From the NCBI GenBank assembly GCA_026545225.1, contig CM048849.1:6598041-6662040 (forward strand): a stretch of 64,000 nucleotides of DNA. Reading direction: 5' to 3'. Source of the DNA: Cornus controversa. Taxonomy: Eukaryota; Streptophyta; Magnoliopsida; Cornales; Cornaceae. Under the pieces are notes generated by a model, which made no database searches, was not told the origin of the DNA, and saw only the letters and a list, made by a program, of their open reading frames with translations. The position numbers and the translations under genes are program-made. Shown one piece after another: positions 1-10,649 of this stretch. Within the stretch, counting starts at the first letter, position 1, and the number at the start of each line of letters is the position of its first letter.

Positions 1-1145
1 CTAATGTGGTTACCAATGCTTTGAGTAGAAAGTCACTTGGCACCTTAGCTAGTATTACTATCTGAGAGTTGAAAATGATGGAAGACATCTCAGAAATGGG
101 GTTATATTTTAGTGAGGGTGATGAATTGGTTACTTTGTTCACACTCATTGCACAACTAACTCTTGTGAGTAGAGTGGTTGTGGAGCAGAGACATGATAGA
201 GGTATAGAGAGCATTCGCACTCGGGTTTTGGGTGGCGAAGTGGTGGAAGATTGGGTTATTCATTCGGATGGTAATTAGATTTAGAGGCAAGATGGTTGTT
301 CCATTGGTTTGTAGAGATGAGGTCTTGAGGGAGTTACATAACTCTAGGCTTGTAGTTCATCTAGGTGGTACCAAAATGTAACACAACCTTCGTAGATAGT
401 ATTGGTGGAAGGGCATAAAAAAGGATGTCGCACAGTTTGTGGCGAGGTGCCTCACTTCTCAACAAGTAAAGGTCGAGCATCAAAGACTGGTAGGTTTGTT
501 ACAGCAATTACCGATGTCTATGTGGAAGTGGGAACACGTCACTATGAACTTTGTGACGGTGTTGCCTAGGACGAGGAAGAGTCATGATGCAGTTTGGGTA
601 CTAGTGGACAGATTGACCAAGGTGGCTCACTTTCGTCTGATTCAACTGACAGATGACGCGGATACTCTTAATTGGTTCTACATTGATTAGATTTTGAAAT
701 TGCACAGAGTGCAAATTTCTATTGTGTCCGACAAAGATTTGAGGTTTATGTCACAATTTTGGTAGAGCTTTTAGGCTGCATTAGATATACACCTTCATTT
801 TAGTACAACTTTCCATCCTCAGACAGATGGTCAGTCAGAGTGTACCATTCAAATTTTGGAGGATATGCTTAGAACATGTGCACTTTATTTTTGTGGTAGT
901 TGGGAGGATCACCTTCCAATTGTGGAGTTTGCAAACAATAATAGCTATCAAGCTAGTATTGAGATGACTCCATTTAAGGCCTTGTATGGTAGACTTTGTA
1001 GGTCACCAATTTTTTGGACAAAGGTCAGAGAGACAGTGGCTTTGGGACTTGATGTAATATGAGAAACTACAGAAAAGATAAAGATTATAAGACAGCGGTT
1101 GCTTACAGCTTAGAGTCTACAGAAAAGCTATGCCGATAAAAAGCG
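1..1145 (+). pseudogene. Ty3/gypsy (Tekay-type) pol remnant: RNase H end and integrase
   Basis: This is the 3' part of a gypsy pol gene whose start lies outside the window. It aligns by eye, in the same order, with 22740-23890 of element A. The end of RNase H (VVTNALSRKS-like) comes first, then a spacer, then the integrase zinc-binding region (RCLTSQQVKVEHQR, 448-490) and the integrase core. The core keeps VTMNFV near 540, SDKDLRF near 730 and HPQTDGQSE near 820. Reading frames are broken by stops at about 277, 380, 688, 764 and 1060, so it cannot be expressed. Similarity stops near 1150, where sequence from a related LTR begins, so the C-terminal chromodomain is missing. Family assignment rests on established integrase motifs; the deletion is inferred from the sudden change of sequence. 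Confidence 0.85.
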
Positions 1146-1154
1146 GAGGCCTTT

Positions 1155-2934
1155 GTGTGCATATGTGATTATGTGCAATAATGAACATGTAAGCGATTAT
1201 GTGTTGATGATATAGTGTGGAATGCATGCTATTTATATGTAGCAAGTGTATTCATTTAGTCAAACATGAAGAATATGTGTTAAATTAGAGATATTATAAA
1301 TATTAAGGGCTGAGAGATCTAAGACATTTATCACGTATGTTTCTCTCTCTTCTCTCTCCCAACTTCATCCCCCCAGATTCTCTCTACATTTTGGAGTGTT
1401 TTGGCTTGGATTTGGGATTCGTCGAAAAATGAAAGTGCATAGAGCTCAACAAGGGCTTCATTTTGGATAGAACAATTCGAGGTAAGGGTTCTCCTTATCT
1501 TCTAAGTGTCAATTCTAGGATTTCAGGTGAGATGGTGAGGTGTAAACGTATGTATATGAGTGGTGAGAAGGATCGAGATGTGAGGTTTTATCCTTCTTCT
1601 ATGTTTCTTATGAGCAAATTGGCATATTCTTGTGATATGTATAACATGGGGGCCTAGTGTGTGAAATGTACAAAGTTGAGAACATGAATACCTATATGAT
1701 AATTTTGTGTGCGTATGTGATTATGCGCAATAATGAACATCTATGTGATTTTGTGTTGATGATGTAGTGCGCAATGCATGCTATTTATATGTAGCAAGTA
1801 TATGCATTTGGTGAAGCATGAACAATATGTGCTAAATTGGATATTTGTAGGCATATGTGAATAATATACAAGTTTTGACATGTATGTGATTATATGTGTT
1901 TATGTTGTGATAAATGGATGCTATGTACCTTTAGAACTAGCTTTTGCATTTGAGTAGTATAAGAATGACATGCTTGACTTTATATGTTAGAAATGCATAT
2001 ATGGGGTCATTGTGAGGGAGTGGGAAAAAGGGATCGTGCATGGAATGTCAAAATTGTCCAACCATGCTATGTAAGTGGCATTATTACCCAATGTGGTATG
2101 ACTGTTGGAGTGGTCCCATCATACCAAGGCTAAGGCCTAAAAAATCAGAGAATTTTCATATTTGGTGAGCATCGAAGTTGTCCACTCATAGTGGGGTAAA
2201 CCAACATATTGCGGATGAAGTATGACATTGTCGGAGTTGTCTAAGTCATACGAATGTATCGAAGGTGTTCAAGGTCGCATGATTTGTTAGAGCGGTCCAA
2301 TTCATGTTGGGGTATCATATTAGGTCCGAGAGAGAGATACGTCATATCTCTATGCTTATGTGATTAAATATTAAGCATGATACATGTTTAATGCATTCTT
2401 TTAAATGTGCATTGCTTAAGTGAATATATGAATGTTGAAAGTGACATGTAGTGTAATGGCATACATTCATGTAGGTTAGTGTTGAGTCGGCACCTAAGTA
2501 GGTTGGGGTATTCCTACTGAACCGTTGAGTTGCTCACCCCATTTTGCCAAAACTATTTAATGATGAAGGGGACTTGAATGGCTTATGTGGAGTATTTTTT
2601 AGCATTTTCGCTTCATGCTTTGGATATTGTAGATTTGACTATCCATGTTGGCATGTGGCATGTTGAAATATATTTTGTAGACATTTATGAATTCTTAGTG
2701 CCTTTGGACTATGCATATGTAATTGAAGCTATGACTATGAGATTTTAAGGATTTTCTTATGAAATGCATGATTGGATAATTGTATAACTAATGAAGATGA
2801 TGGAGGGGGAATGAGAATGACTTGTGGTTATGGGATATGTAGTTAGAGTTGAACACCATATATGTTGAAATTCATTATTGTATATTTCTCTGATGTTTTG
2901 ACATTTCGTAAATGATTTTCATGTGTTACCCAAG
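1155..2934 (+). mobile_element. Rearranged, truncated Tekay-type LTR (LTR G)
   Basis: The sequence follows the internal order of the intact LTRs here. It has a CT-rich block (about 1340-1380), a GAGGTAAGGGT motif (about 1470), an AT-rich part, a hairpin region (2095-2251) and the block ending in TGTTGGCATGTGGCATG (about 2640-2660). It lacks the LTR start. Instead, 1155-1290 is a second, displaced copy of 1708-1845. The right side is cut at 2934 by a copia LTR, so the LTR 3' end is also missing. It is closest by eye to LTR E (58576-61043). Open frames inside it are short and not credible genes. Confidence 0.7.
2095..2251 (+). repeat. Hairpin array in LTR G
   Basis: Two clear hairpins have unrelated stems but similar loops. 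GGTATGA (2095-2101) pairs with TCATACC (2119-2125) around a loop containing TTGGAGTGGTC. GTATGAC (2220-2226) pairs with GTCATAC (2245-2251) around a loop containing TCGGAGTTGTC. A weaker one (TGAG/CTCA, around 2165-2188) has ATCGAAGTTGTC in its loop. The position corresponds to the hairpin array of LTR E. Confidence 0.7.
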
Positions 2935-4421
2935 TGTTGACCCTAGAGGGGGGGGTGAATAGGGTCAATGGCAAACAATGACAATTTTTCACTAATTTAA
3001 ATTACAAGAACAAATCTAAGTTGAAGCAATAGTGAAATGAGAAAAATAAAATTAATGCACAAGATTAAGAGAGAGAGTTAGAGAGGATCAAACACAAGTG
3101 ACGCAAGATGTAGCGTGGTTCGTAATCTCCTACTCCATGACTCAAGATCCCTTTTAAGATTTTTCAAAATCCACTAATGCTTCTCCTTTCGGGTGGAGAG
3201 CAAACCTTTACAATGAAGCTTACAAGCTTCTTCCTTCTCTTGCTAAGTGAAGTCCTTCACCTAGTCTTCTAAGGTTTAAGTCAACCCTTTACAATAAATG
3301 AGAGGAAGATTGGAGAAGAATAAATGATATCTCTCAAGAATAAATGCTCAAATTTAAGCTCACACTATAGCAATAAATGAATCTCAAGTTTGAAGCTCAA
3401 ATCTTTGTTTCAAGAGGATGAGATGAGTAAATGATGATCAAGAAATGTATGCTTGGTGTCTCTTACTCATAAATGCAGAGCCAGACTCATATATATAGTA
3501 TATTTCAAAAATATGGCTGTTGTAGGTAGTTGGGTAGCATTAAATGCTGTAAAATAGTCGTTCAGATCTGTTCCCGTAAAGTAAGTCGACTTATGCTTTT
3601 GAATTAGTCGACTTATTTACCCCTCTAGAAATGCTTAAAACGTTCTGTCTAAATAAGTGGACTTATGGATGTGTATTAGTCAACTTATAGAAAGATTTTT
3701 CTTGTGAAATAATTCCAAGCCATAAGTCAACTTATGCATTTGAATAAGTCGACTGGTTTACCCTTCTAGAAATGCCTAAAACGCTCTGTCCAAATAAGTC
3801 GACTGATAGAAGTGAATAAGTCGACTTATCAAAAAGAACTTTCTCAAAAATCATTTCAAGGCATAAGTCGACTGATGTATTTGAATAAGTTGACTGGTTT
3901 ACCTTTCTAGAAATGTCAAAAGCACTCTGTCCAAATAAGTTGACTGATTTATACTCAACATTAAAAAAGCAGAGTTTTGACATCCAAACAAAGCCTAAGC
4001 CATCAAGGACTTTAAAAAAGTGATTCATTATGATCAAGTCCTATTCTTAAGAGGCTAAAGACCAATATGAAATGTAAGAATGATATGCACATGGTCTTAA
4101 AAATTTCTTTTGAGAAATTGAGTTTCAAGCAAGATATTCAAATAAAGCTTTACAAAATTACCTAAACTCACCATTTCCTAACTACCCCAATTCTTCTTTG
4201 ATTGGTATGATTCTTCAAGCTTGTGTTCCAAGTTCATTTCAATGAGATGAGTTCTTTTGATCATATCATCTTCAATGATTTTTCCTCATTGTGAATGCTA
4301 TCTTGAATAGATCATTGTTCTAACCAATCACTCAATGAAAATGTTAGAATCCAACGCCATTAATGGTTTGTTATCATCAAAGTTACAAGGTTGTCCTTTG
4401 GTTAAAACCTTTGGGTCAACA
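2935..4421 (-). mobile_element. Copia-type 3' LTR, minus strand
   Basis: The ends are inverted repeats: on the minus strand it starts TGTTGACCC at 4421 and ends GGGTCAACA at 2935, which gives a 1487-bp LTR. Just before its start lies a purine tract, AAAAATGGGGAGAT (4422-4435 read on the minus strand), as expected for the polypurine primer next to a 3' LTR. The phrase about a GGGGGGGTGAATAGGGTC block near one end, and the CTCCCC...TTTTGATGATGACAAA block next to the other, match what I know of SIRE/Tork-like copia elements. The LTR cuts into LTR G on its left. The 5' LTR and coding region are not present. Confidence 0.75.
3575..3955. repeat. Tandem repeat with SalI-type palindromes inside the copia LTR
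   Basis: A unit of roughly 140 bp is present about two and a half times. Each copy has TTTACC..TCTAGAAATG, CTCTGTCCAAATAAGT and several variants of ATAAGTCGACTTAT. One copy of that 14-bp motif, at 3816-3829, is a perfect palindrome; others differ by one or two bases (for example GTTGACT or GTGGACT). The long minus-strand open frame across 3732-4037 is a product of this repetition and not a gene. Confidence 0.75.
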
Positions 4422-4637
4422 ATCTCCCCATTTTTGATGATGACAAAACATTGATGTGTTCAAATAAAGAATAGAGTGCATTCACAGATGCTCCCCCTAT
4501 CATTATGCACAATATGAACACAATTATTTCATAAAATTGATAGATGAGATAAATTTCAATATAATCATGCTTTTGAACAAAAATTCAAATGAGATTCACA
4601 ACCATTTTGAAAATGAGGCACATGCAACATGCTTTTC
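4422..4637 (-). mobile_element. Copia internal 3' remnant next to its LTR
   Basis: AT-rich non-coding sequence follows the purine tract, with CTCCCCCTATCAT near 4490, as seen in the 3' untranslated part of SIRE-like elements. At about 4638 it changes abruptly to Tat-type integrase sequence, so the rest of the copia element has been lost. No coding potential is seen. Confidence 0.5.
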
Positions 4638-4772
4638 CATTATGATGGGCCAAGGACTGGCCATGGTGGTCAAATCCTTTGGTGGTTGATGGGGGTATTC
4701 TTGCATATTCTTGACATGTCATACTTTCTATCATACTCTTCGGCTTCTCAATTCATGTATGGCAAGAAGTAC
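4638..4772 (-). pseudogene. Tat-type gypsy integrase fragment (distal half)
   Basis: Read on the minus strand this encodes a degenerate integrase stretch resembling PYMN.EAEEYDRKYDMSRI followed by INHQR....PPWPVLGPS. It corresponds to the part after the integrase H2C2 motif that leads into the catalytic core in Tat-lineage gypsy elements (known consensus: KCDKCQ...HQP...SPWPF). It is the continuation of the fragment at 7779-8010; the two halves were separated by the solo LTR at 4773-7778. Stops are present, so it is dead. The remaining integrase core was lost at the junction with the copia remnant near 4638. Confidence 0.7.
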
Positions 4773-5965
4773 TGTAGAGACCGTGACCAATTTTGGCCGA
4801 TTTTGCATTTTTCGCATTATAATTGCCATAAATGCATTTTGAATGTTGTTTAACATGTTTTGAGTGTGGGGAACATGTTTGGGAAGTGTTTTTAAGGTTT
4901 TGGGAAGTTTTCGGTAGATTTGGAGAAGTTTAACTTTTTGGTCAAACCGGGGCCCGGGATGCAACTTAAGTGGGCCCGGGAATCCGAAAAATTCTCAGAA
5001 ATATTTATTTTTGAGAATGGCTGAGATGAAATATTTAGAGAGTAGAGTAAGTGATTTCGAGACCGTAGGAGTTTTCAGAATCAAAAAAGGAGTCCGGAAA
5101 GGTGCGTTAAGTGGCCTAGGGGTATTTTGGTCTTTTCGTGACCTAGGGGCCTTAAATGGTCAAATCTGCAGAGATATTTCATATCTCACGTCTACTTCTC
5201 TCTCTATATTGCTCCCACTTCTTCTCTCTTCCTTCTCTCTAGGTTATGGAGGTCTTCGGGTGTGATTCAAGTTCCACCGAAGAAGGGAGATACGTAGGGG
5301 ACGGCTAGGGCTTCCCTTTGAACCGATCAAAGTTGCAATTTGGTAAGGTTGACATTGCTGGGATTTTGAGAAGTGCTTGGAAGGCCTTTATTTTCGAGGT
5401 AGGGGTGTTCTTTCTCATCTAATTGTCGATTCTAGGGTTTCAGGTGAAGTGGTGAGAGCTAAGGTTGAGTATTGCATGTTTTAGAGAGGTAAGAGGGGTG
5501 GGATAAGGTGTTTTTATTCTTCTCTTGAGTCTCTTGTATGCAATAGATGTGTATCTCCTAGTATGCATGATGTGAGGGACAAATGCATGAGAATGTGGGA
5601 GAATGAGAGCATGTATGCTTATATGCTAGCTTTTGTGCATATATGTGAAAAATGTGTTATATTGGACATATATGTGCTATATGTTGTAAGTGAGTTAAAT
5701 GCATGCTATCTTTGTATGGAAAATGTGTACATTGGTGAAGCATGGTTAAAATGTGCTTATGTGAAATTTTGTGAGCATATGTGGATAGTATGTTATGTTC
5801 TACACGTATAGGTAAATATATGTGTGATGTTGTGGAGATGAAATGCATGCTACGTGTTCTATTAATTAGCATGTGCATTGTGAGGCATGAAATGAAATGC
5901 TTGATGTTTATGTGTTCAAAATGCATATATATTAGGGCCGTTGTGAGGAAACGGGGAAGTGTGGT

Positions 5966-6325
5966 TGAATTGCCTAGAGTAGGTCAATACTCGGTGAGGG
6001 CGTTGGAGTGGTTACGTCACCTTGGAGTAGGTAAATACTCGGTGACGGTGGTTACTCACCTTGGAGTAGGTAAATACTCGGTGGAGATTCTAAAAAGGTT
6101 GCCCAATTGCTTTGGAGTAGGTAAATACTCAGTGATTATGGTTTGCTCACCTTGGAGTAGGTAAATACTCGGTGAGAATTCAAGGAAAGGGGGGCCAACT
6201 CACCTTGGAGTAGGTAAATACTCGGTGACGATGGTCTATCCACCTTGGAGTAGGTAAATACTCGGTGGCGGAATTGGAATGGTGTGAAAAAGTGTCTCGA
6301 TTTCATGATTCGGTCAAGAATCATG
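5966..6325 (+). repeat. Array of seven LTR hairpins (TTGGAGTAGGTAAATACTC core) plus one more
   Basis: The core TTGGAGTAGGTAAATACTC, or a close variant, occurs seven times, and its own GAGTA and TACTC halves can pair. The flanks pair too, with different bases: GTCACC/GGTGAC (near 6016-6046), CTCACC/GGTGAG (near 6145-6175) and CCACC/GGTGG (near 6240-6268). The copy at 6105-6137 is AATTGCT/AGTGATT, which still pairs with two G-T wobbles. Downstream, CATGATTC (6304-6311) and GAATCATG (6318-6325) form a perfect 8-bp stem around GGTCAA. Confidence 0.85.
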
Positions 6326-7034
6326 TTGGGATGTCGGGTTGAGTCCGAGAGAGAGACAAGTGCATGATTATTGCCTTCATTTGAATTATGAAGCATGATA
6401 TGTGTTTAATGCATCCCTATATATATATATGCATTGTAGTGAGTGAACATGATGTATGTTGAATGATACGTGAAATGTTGTGACATGCATCCATGTAGGT
6501 CGTGTCGGGTCGGCACTTAGGTGGGTTAGGGTATCTCTATTGAGCCACAGTGGTGCTCACCCCTTTATTCTAAATATTTTACAAATAAAGCGTCGATGAC
6601 GGATGGGACATGAGTGTCCAAGTGGAATTCTAGTAGCCCTTTGTTATCTTTTGGATGTTGAGCATTTTGTGGCTATCCATGCCGGCTTGTGGCATGTGAC
6701 TTCCTTTTTAGTTGTAGATGTACTTTGGACATATGTACTTTTGATGTATGTATTGAATTATGAACTTGTTGGGTGTGGAAAGACAACAGTTTAATTTATG
6801 TAGTGCCCATGGTGGCATTTTGTTCATTTGATGATGCTTTCATAGCAAATGGATTGTAGTTGAGAAAGGAACTAATTTATTTCGGTGTATGAATTCAATT
6901 ATGAATGTGATCTTGTGTGTGAGATTGGTGTTAGAATCTTTCATTTATGTTATTAATCATGTATGAGGGGTTCTAGGATGATAGAAGGTGGATTGGGCTC
7001 CAAATGAACCATGTATAGGGTTGTTGGAGGTCAT

Positions 7035-7280
7035 TTCGATCGTGTAAAATGCCCATTTCGCACAATCGAAGTCCCCATTTCGATCGTGCGAAGGGGTGAT
7101 GATTTATGATGATTTTTAGGGTCCAGACAGGAGGAATTTCGATCAATCGAAACTCCCATTTCAATCAATCAAAATATTGTAGGTCTGGGGTCCCGAGAGG
7201 GTGAAAACTTCGCAAGAATTTCGATCAATCGAGATTTTATTTCGATCAATCGAAGTCCCATTTTCGATCAATCGAGATTA
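7035..7280 (+). repeat. Palindrome array near the 3' end of LTR F
   Basis: There are at least seven copies of a TTTCGATCAATCGAAA or TTTCGATCGTGCGAA type motif, separated by 15-60 bp. The array sits 490-750 bp before the LTR end, followed by TTACTATTCACAGC and a T-rich stretch. The same layout is seen in LTRs A, B, D and E. Confidence 0.8.
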
Positions 7281-7778
7281 CTATTCACAGCATTTTTCAA
7301 AACTTCATTTCGACGTAATATCTTCGTTCTAGATCGGACTTGAGTGTGATTTTTTTTTAACTTGAGTATTTTTGGATCCTATATCCAATGGTGTAGGTAT
7401 CAATTTTAGATTCTAAACACAGTAAGTTTTGAGGATTGAAAGTGAGTGATTCTTGAAAGTGTGGACAAGTAAATTGCCACTAAGGGGTATGATTTGATCT
7501 AGGGCCCATGGGGGTTAGTTAATATGGAGTTGTATGCATTTATATGCAAGAATTGAGTTAAGCTTCCATGGTGAATGAGGGTCTATGGGGCTAAATAGAC
7601 AGTTTAACCTTCGGTTCTCCGAGAGTTAGAAATCGGGATGTTATAGCATGGTATCAAACCTTGATACTAATGTATGAGTGTAATTGAGATTGTTCACGGG
7701 GTTGAGTGAATGGGTTCACACTAGGGATTCGGGGTTGATCCGGGAAAGCCCCGGCGGTCCGGGTTTCGGGGAGTGACA

Positions 7779-8010
7779 AGTACCCATGGGTAATAACTTT
7801 GTGGGCCATTGATCACCCTCCTAAATGATTTACGCACACGCCTTCATGAATTCTGGAAATTATTTCCCTTTCTTTTGTAGGTGTCACACATCTCAAGGAC
7901 GATTTAGAGAACAATCTCCTATAAAGATGTCCGACAATCGTTGAGTATCTTGAGAAAAACATCCTAACTTTTCTTGCTTCTTCTTTGGATGTTGGCAACA
8001 CCCCCTAGAC
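7779..8010 (-). pseudogene. Tat-type gypsy integrase H2C2 region (proximal half)
   Basis: The minus strand encodes LPTSKEEARKVRMFFSRYS...GHLYRRLFSKSSLRCVTP..EREIISRIHEGVCVNHLGG, then a stop and AHKVITHGY. This is the N-terminal zinc-binding domain of a Tat-lineage integrase: the known consensus has EARKI..YxLIDGxLYRRSFSxPLLRCLxP and HEGxCGxHxGGR. The reading runs on into 4638-4772 once the solo LTR and one TSD copy are set aside. There is a stop after LGG and another upstream of LPTSK. It is the 3' part of the pol gene that begins near 10513. Confidence 0.8.
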
Positions 8011-8059
8011 GATATAAGCCTTGATGGGATTCATCTAGCTGAGTTGGTTCTGTAAGACC

Positions 8060-8720
8060 AGCACCTCTCTCTGGACATGGATGCTAGGCATTTGCAAGGA
8101 ATCCATTGGTGCAATCCTGACCAGATCTGGCTAAGCTGCTGAGGCTGAACATGATAGGCTATCGACTTCCAAGTTCAGGTCCCTTGAGATTTAAAAAATC
8201 TTGACCTGGTCAAACTCCTTGACTTCCTTCTCCACCAAGTTTTTAAAGGCTTTTATGCGATCATCTTTTGGAGGGTAATCTCCACTAACCTATTTCATGA
8301 TTAGTTGAGAATAACTAAAAACTTACAAATTTTTTACCTGGAGTGTCTATGCCAGTTTTAGTCCTGCTAACAGGGCCTCATACTCAGCTTTATTATTTGA
8401 TTCAAGGAACTCTAGATGGATTGCTTGTTGTAAAGTAGTTCCATCAGGAGTTTGAATTTATACTCCAAAGCCCGATCTTGTCTGAGTCAGCGTTCCGTCA
8501 ACATAGAGTTCCCATTCGGGTTGAGCTAAAACTTCTTATCCTTCATCACTCTTAAGCTCATACTCAAGTAAGAAATCTGCAACTGCCTACCCCTTCATTA
8601 CATTTCAAGGTTCGTAGGTTACGTTGTAGACTCCTAATTCTAGTGCTCATTTGGCGACCGTTCATAACTGATCAAGTTTATGAAGGATGTCTCTGATCGG
8701 GAATTTGATTAGGACAATGA
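8060..8720 (-). pseudogene. Tat-type gypsy RNase H region
   Basis: Minus-strand translation gives WELYVDGTLTQTRSGFGV, then [17 protein letters not shown], then [18 protein letters not shown]. These are the plant-type (archaeal-like) RNase H motifs that Tat elements carry between RT-RNase H and integrase. The catalytic-type D in YVDG and the E in NKAEYEAL are visible. Several in-frame stops occur (for example after SGFGV and after LKLA), so it is a pseudogene. It lies in order between the RT segment (upstream on this strand) and the integrase at 7779-8010. Confidence 0.7.
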
Positions 8721-9049
8721 TTAAATGATCCTCAAAATAGTGCCTAAATTTCTCTTTGCTTAGACTAGGGCTGATATGACCTTTTCAACTTTTGAGTACC
8801 TCTATTTTGCCTCAGTCATGGTCTTACTCTAGTAAAACACTAAATATTGTCTTTTCTCAACCTCTCTGATCAGAACTACACTTGTGGTTGTTCAAGATAT
8901 CGCAAGGTATAAATAAAGGGGCTCTTCTGCACTCAATGTTGAAAGCGTGGGCAATTGGATCAAATAGTGCTTGAGTCTTGCCAGGGAGTCATTTTGCTCA
9001 GCTCCCCATACTTATTTCCCCTTTGCTCTGATGACATCGAAAAAGGTTT

Positions 9050-10020
9050 ACATTTGTTAGACAATTGAGAGTTGAATCTGCTTAGAGCGGTGATGCGTCC
9101 TATCAAGATCTGAACGTCCCTATGAGTTTTTGGTTCTTCATTTTAAAGAAGGGCCTTCACTTGAACTGGGCTTGCTTCTATACTTGTTCGATTTACTATA
9201 TGCCCCAAGAATTGTCCTGAAGAAACCCCGAAGGAGCACTTTAACGAGTTCTGTTTCATGTTATGGTTCCACAGAGTGTTAAATACCTCCTGCAGATGTC
9301 TTAAGTGGTCCTCCTTTTAAAGAATTTTTACCACTATGTCATCTATGTATGCCTCAAATGTTCAACCCATCATATTTTTAAAGACTTTGTTGATCAGTCG
9401 CTGGTAAGTTGCTTCAGCATTCTTCAGGTCGAACGACATTACGTTGTAACAATAGATTTCTTTCTTAGTGATGAATGAGGTTTTTTCCTGATCGTCTGGG
9501 TTCATCAAAATCTGGATGTATCTAGAGTATGCATCAAGGAATGTCAAATGCTCATATCTAGTTATGGCATTGACCATTTAATCAATATTTGGCAGAGGAA
9601 AGCTATCTTTAGGGCAAGCTTTGTTCGAATTGGTAAAGTCTATGGAAATCCACTACTTACCATTCTTTTTTTGTACCACTGCCACATTTTAGACTCGGTC
9701 AGAGAATTAAGCTTCTTTGATGAAGCCTGCCTAGAGGAGGCAATCTATCTCCACTGCTATGATCTGATTCTTCTCTGGAGCGAATCACCTTTGCCTTTGT
9801 TTCACTGGTGGGTGGCTCAAATTGACGTTGAACGCATGAAATGATACTAACAGATCAATGCCTGGCATGTTTGTATGATCCCAGGCACAAATATCTGTAT
9901 TTTTTCTCAATAGTTGTATTAGTTGCGATTGGTCTTCCTGGTTTAAAGATGTCCCTAGATTTGTGGGATCATTGTCTGAAATAATTTTTACCTCCTCGAG
10001 CGGTTCCTCAATCAACTTTT
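9050..10020 (-). pseudogene. Tat-type gypsy reverse transcriptase region
   Basis: Two better-preserved stretches are at 9785-10015 and 9362-9577 on the minus strand. The first has the acidic linker and AWDHTNMPGIDLLVSFHAFNV, matching the AWxxxDMPGIDPxxxxHxLNV entry block of Tat RTs, then PPVKQRQR. The second has FLDAYSRYIQILMNPDDQEKTSF...YCYNVMSFDLKNAEATYQRLINKVF, the RT block around the first catalytic Asp (FLDAYSGYxQI) and the PFGLKNAxATYQR block. Downstream, around 9340, the YVDD-type motif region is degenerate. Stops and frame changes break the frame between the two stretches. Confidence 0.8.
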
Positions 10021-10234
10021 CTTTTTCTTGCTCTTACAGAATGCCATTTGGTAAAGAATTCTGTAATTTCTATTTGGTCTGCTCTTCTTTCACTGCCTTT
10101 CCTTATAGTGTAAGAGCATAACATTTTTTGTCAGCTACCTAGTCTCCCAAGATGTCGATTGTATCTGTTTCATTAGGCGTTATGCACCTCATAAGCTGAT
10201 GGACTGTCGATGGGACCCCTTGCATCTTATGTAT

Positions 10235-10513
10235 CTAACCTCTTCCCATTATCATATTATATGAAGAGTTAAAATCAACAATGATGAAAGTTTTAGTTAA
10301 GGTTCTAGTTGCTGCTGTTACTGGGAGTTCCACTACCCCAGTTGGGATTACTTGTTTGCCGTCAAATCCTACCAGTGGTTCAGCTGTAGGCCTGATGTGT
10401 TTTGTCTCTAAGCCCATCTGTTGGAAAGCCAATAGGGTTAGGACATTCGCGCTGCTTCCCACATCGACCAACACTCGTTTGACTTTGTAGTTGGCTATGC
10501 TGAGACTGATCAC
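10235..10513 (-). pseudogene. Tat-type gypsy aspartic protease region
   Basis: The minus-strand frame contains RVLVDVGSSANVLTLLAFQQMGL and later VGFDGK...GVVELPV...FIIVDFNSSYNMIMGRG. It matches the protease of Tat/Athila-group elements (RVLIDxGSSADIL...FxxVDxxSxYNAILGRP). The catalytic motif reads DVGSS; a D-[ST]-G triad is usual, so the middle position is changed to V. The frame is open over 92 residues but is cut off on both sides by stops. It is part of the same decayed element as the neighbouring RT and gag stretches. Confidence 0.8.
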
Positions 10514-10649
10514 GAGCAGATCCTCATAGGGTATCTAGATTTTGCTCATGTCTTCTTCTGTCTAGACGATGGGTACATTGGCCGAATGGTTATTCACCGA
10601 ATAGATCTCTCCAATTCTTTGAATTTTTTGAGCATTCCTCAGGTTCGAC

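Larger units (their letters stand above)
4773..7778 (+). mobile_element. Solo LTR of the element B family (LTR F)
   Basis: The LTR begins TGTAGAGACCGTGACC and ends GGGGAGTGACA, 3006 bp, and is flanked by a perfect 5-bp target duplication, AGTAC (4768-4772 and 7779-7783). No internal region or second LTR is present, so this is a solo LTR left after LTR-LTR recombination. Along its length it matches the LTRs of element B read in reverse: the CT-rich block (about 5200-5245), GAGGTAGGGGTG (5397), the hairpin array, the block around 6490-6690, the palindrome array and the GGTATCAAACC segment near 7650. It inserted into a Tat integrase. The short open frames within it are not genes. Confidence 0.92.

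Noticed and set aside
5966..6325. Regularly spaced near-identical repeats resembling a CRISPR array (also 27568-27865 and 33672-33967)
   Set aside because: They lie inside LTRs of plant retrotransposons, the spacers are the same in both LTRs of element B, and there are no cas genes. They are structured LTR repeats.
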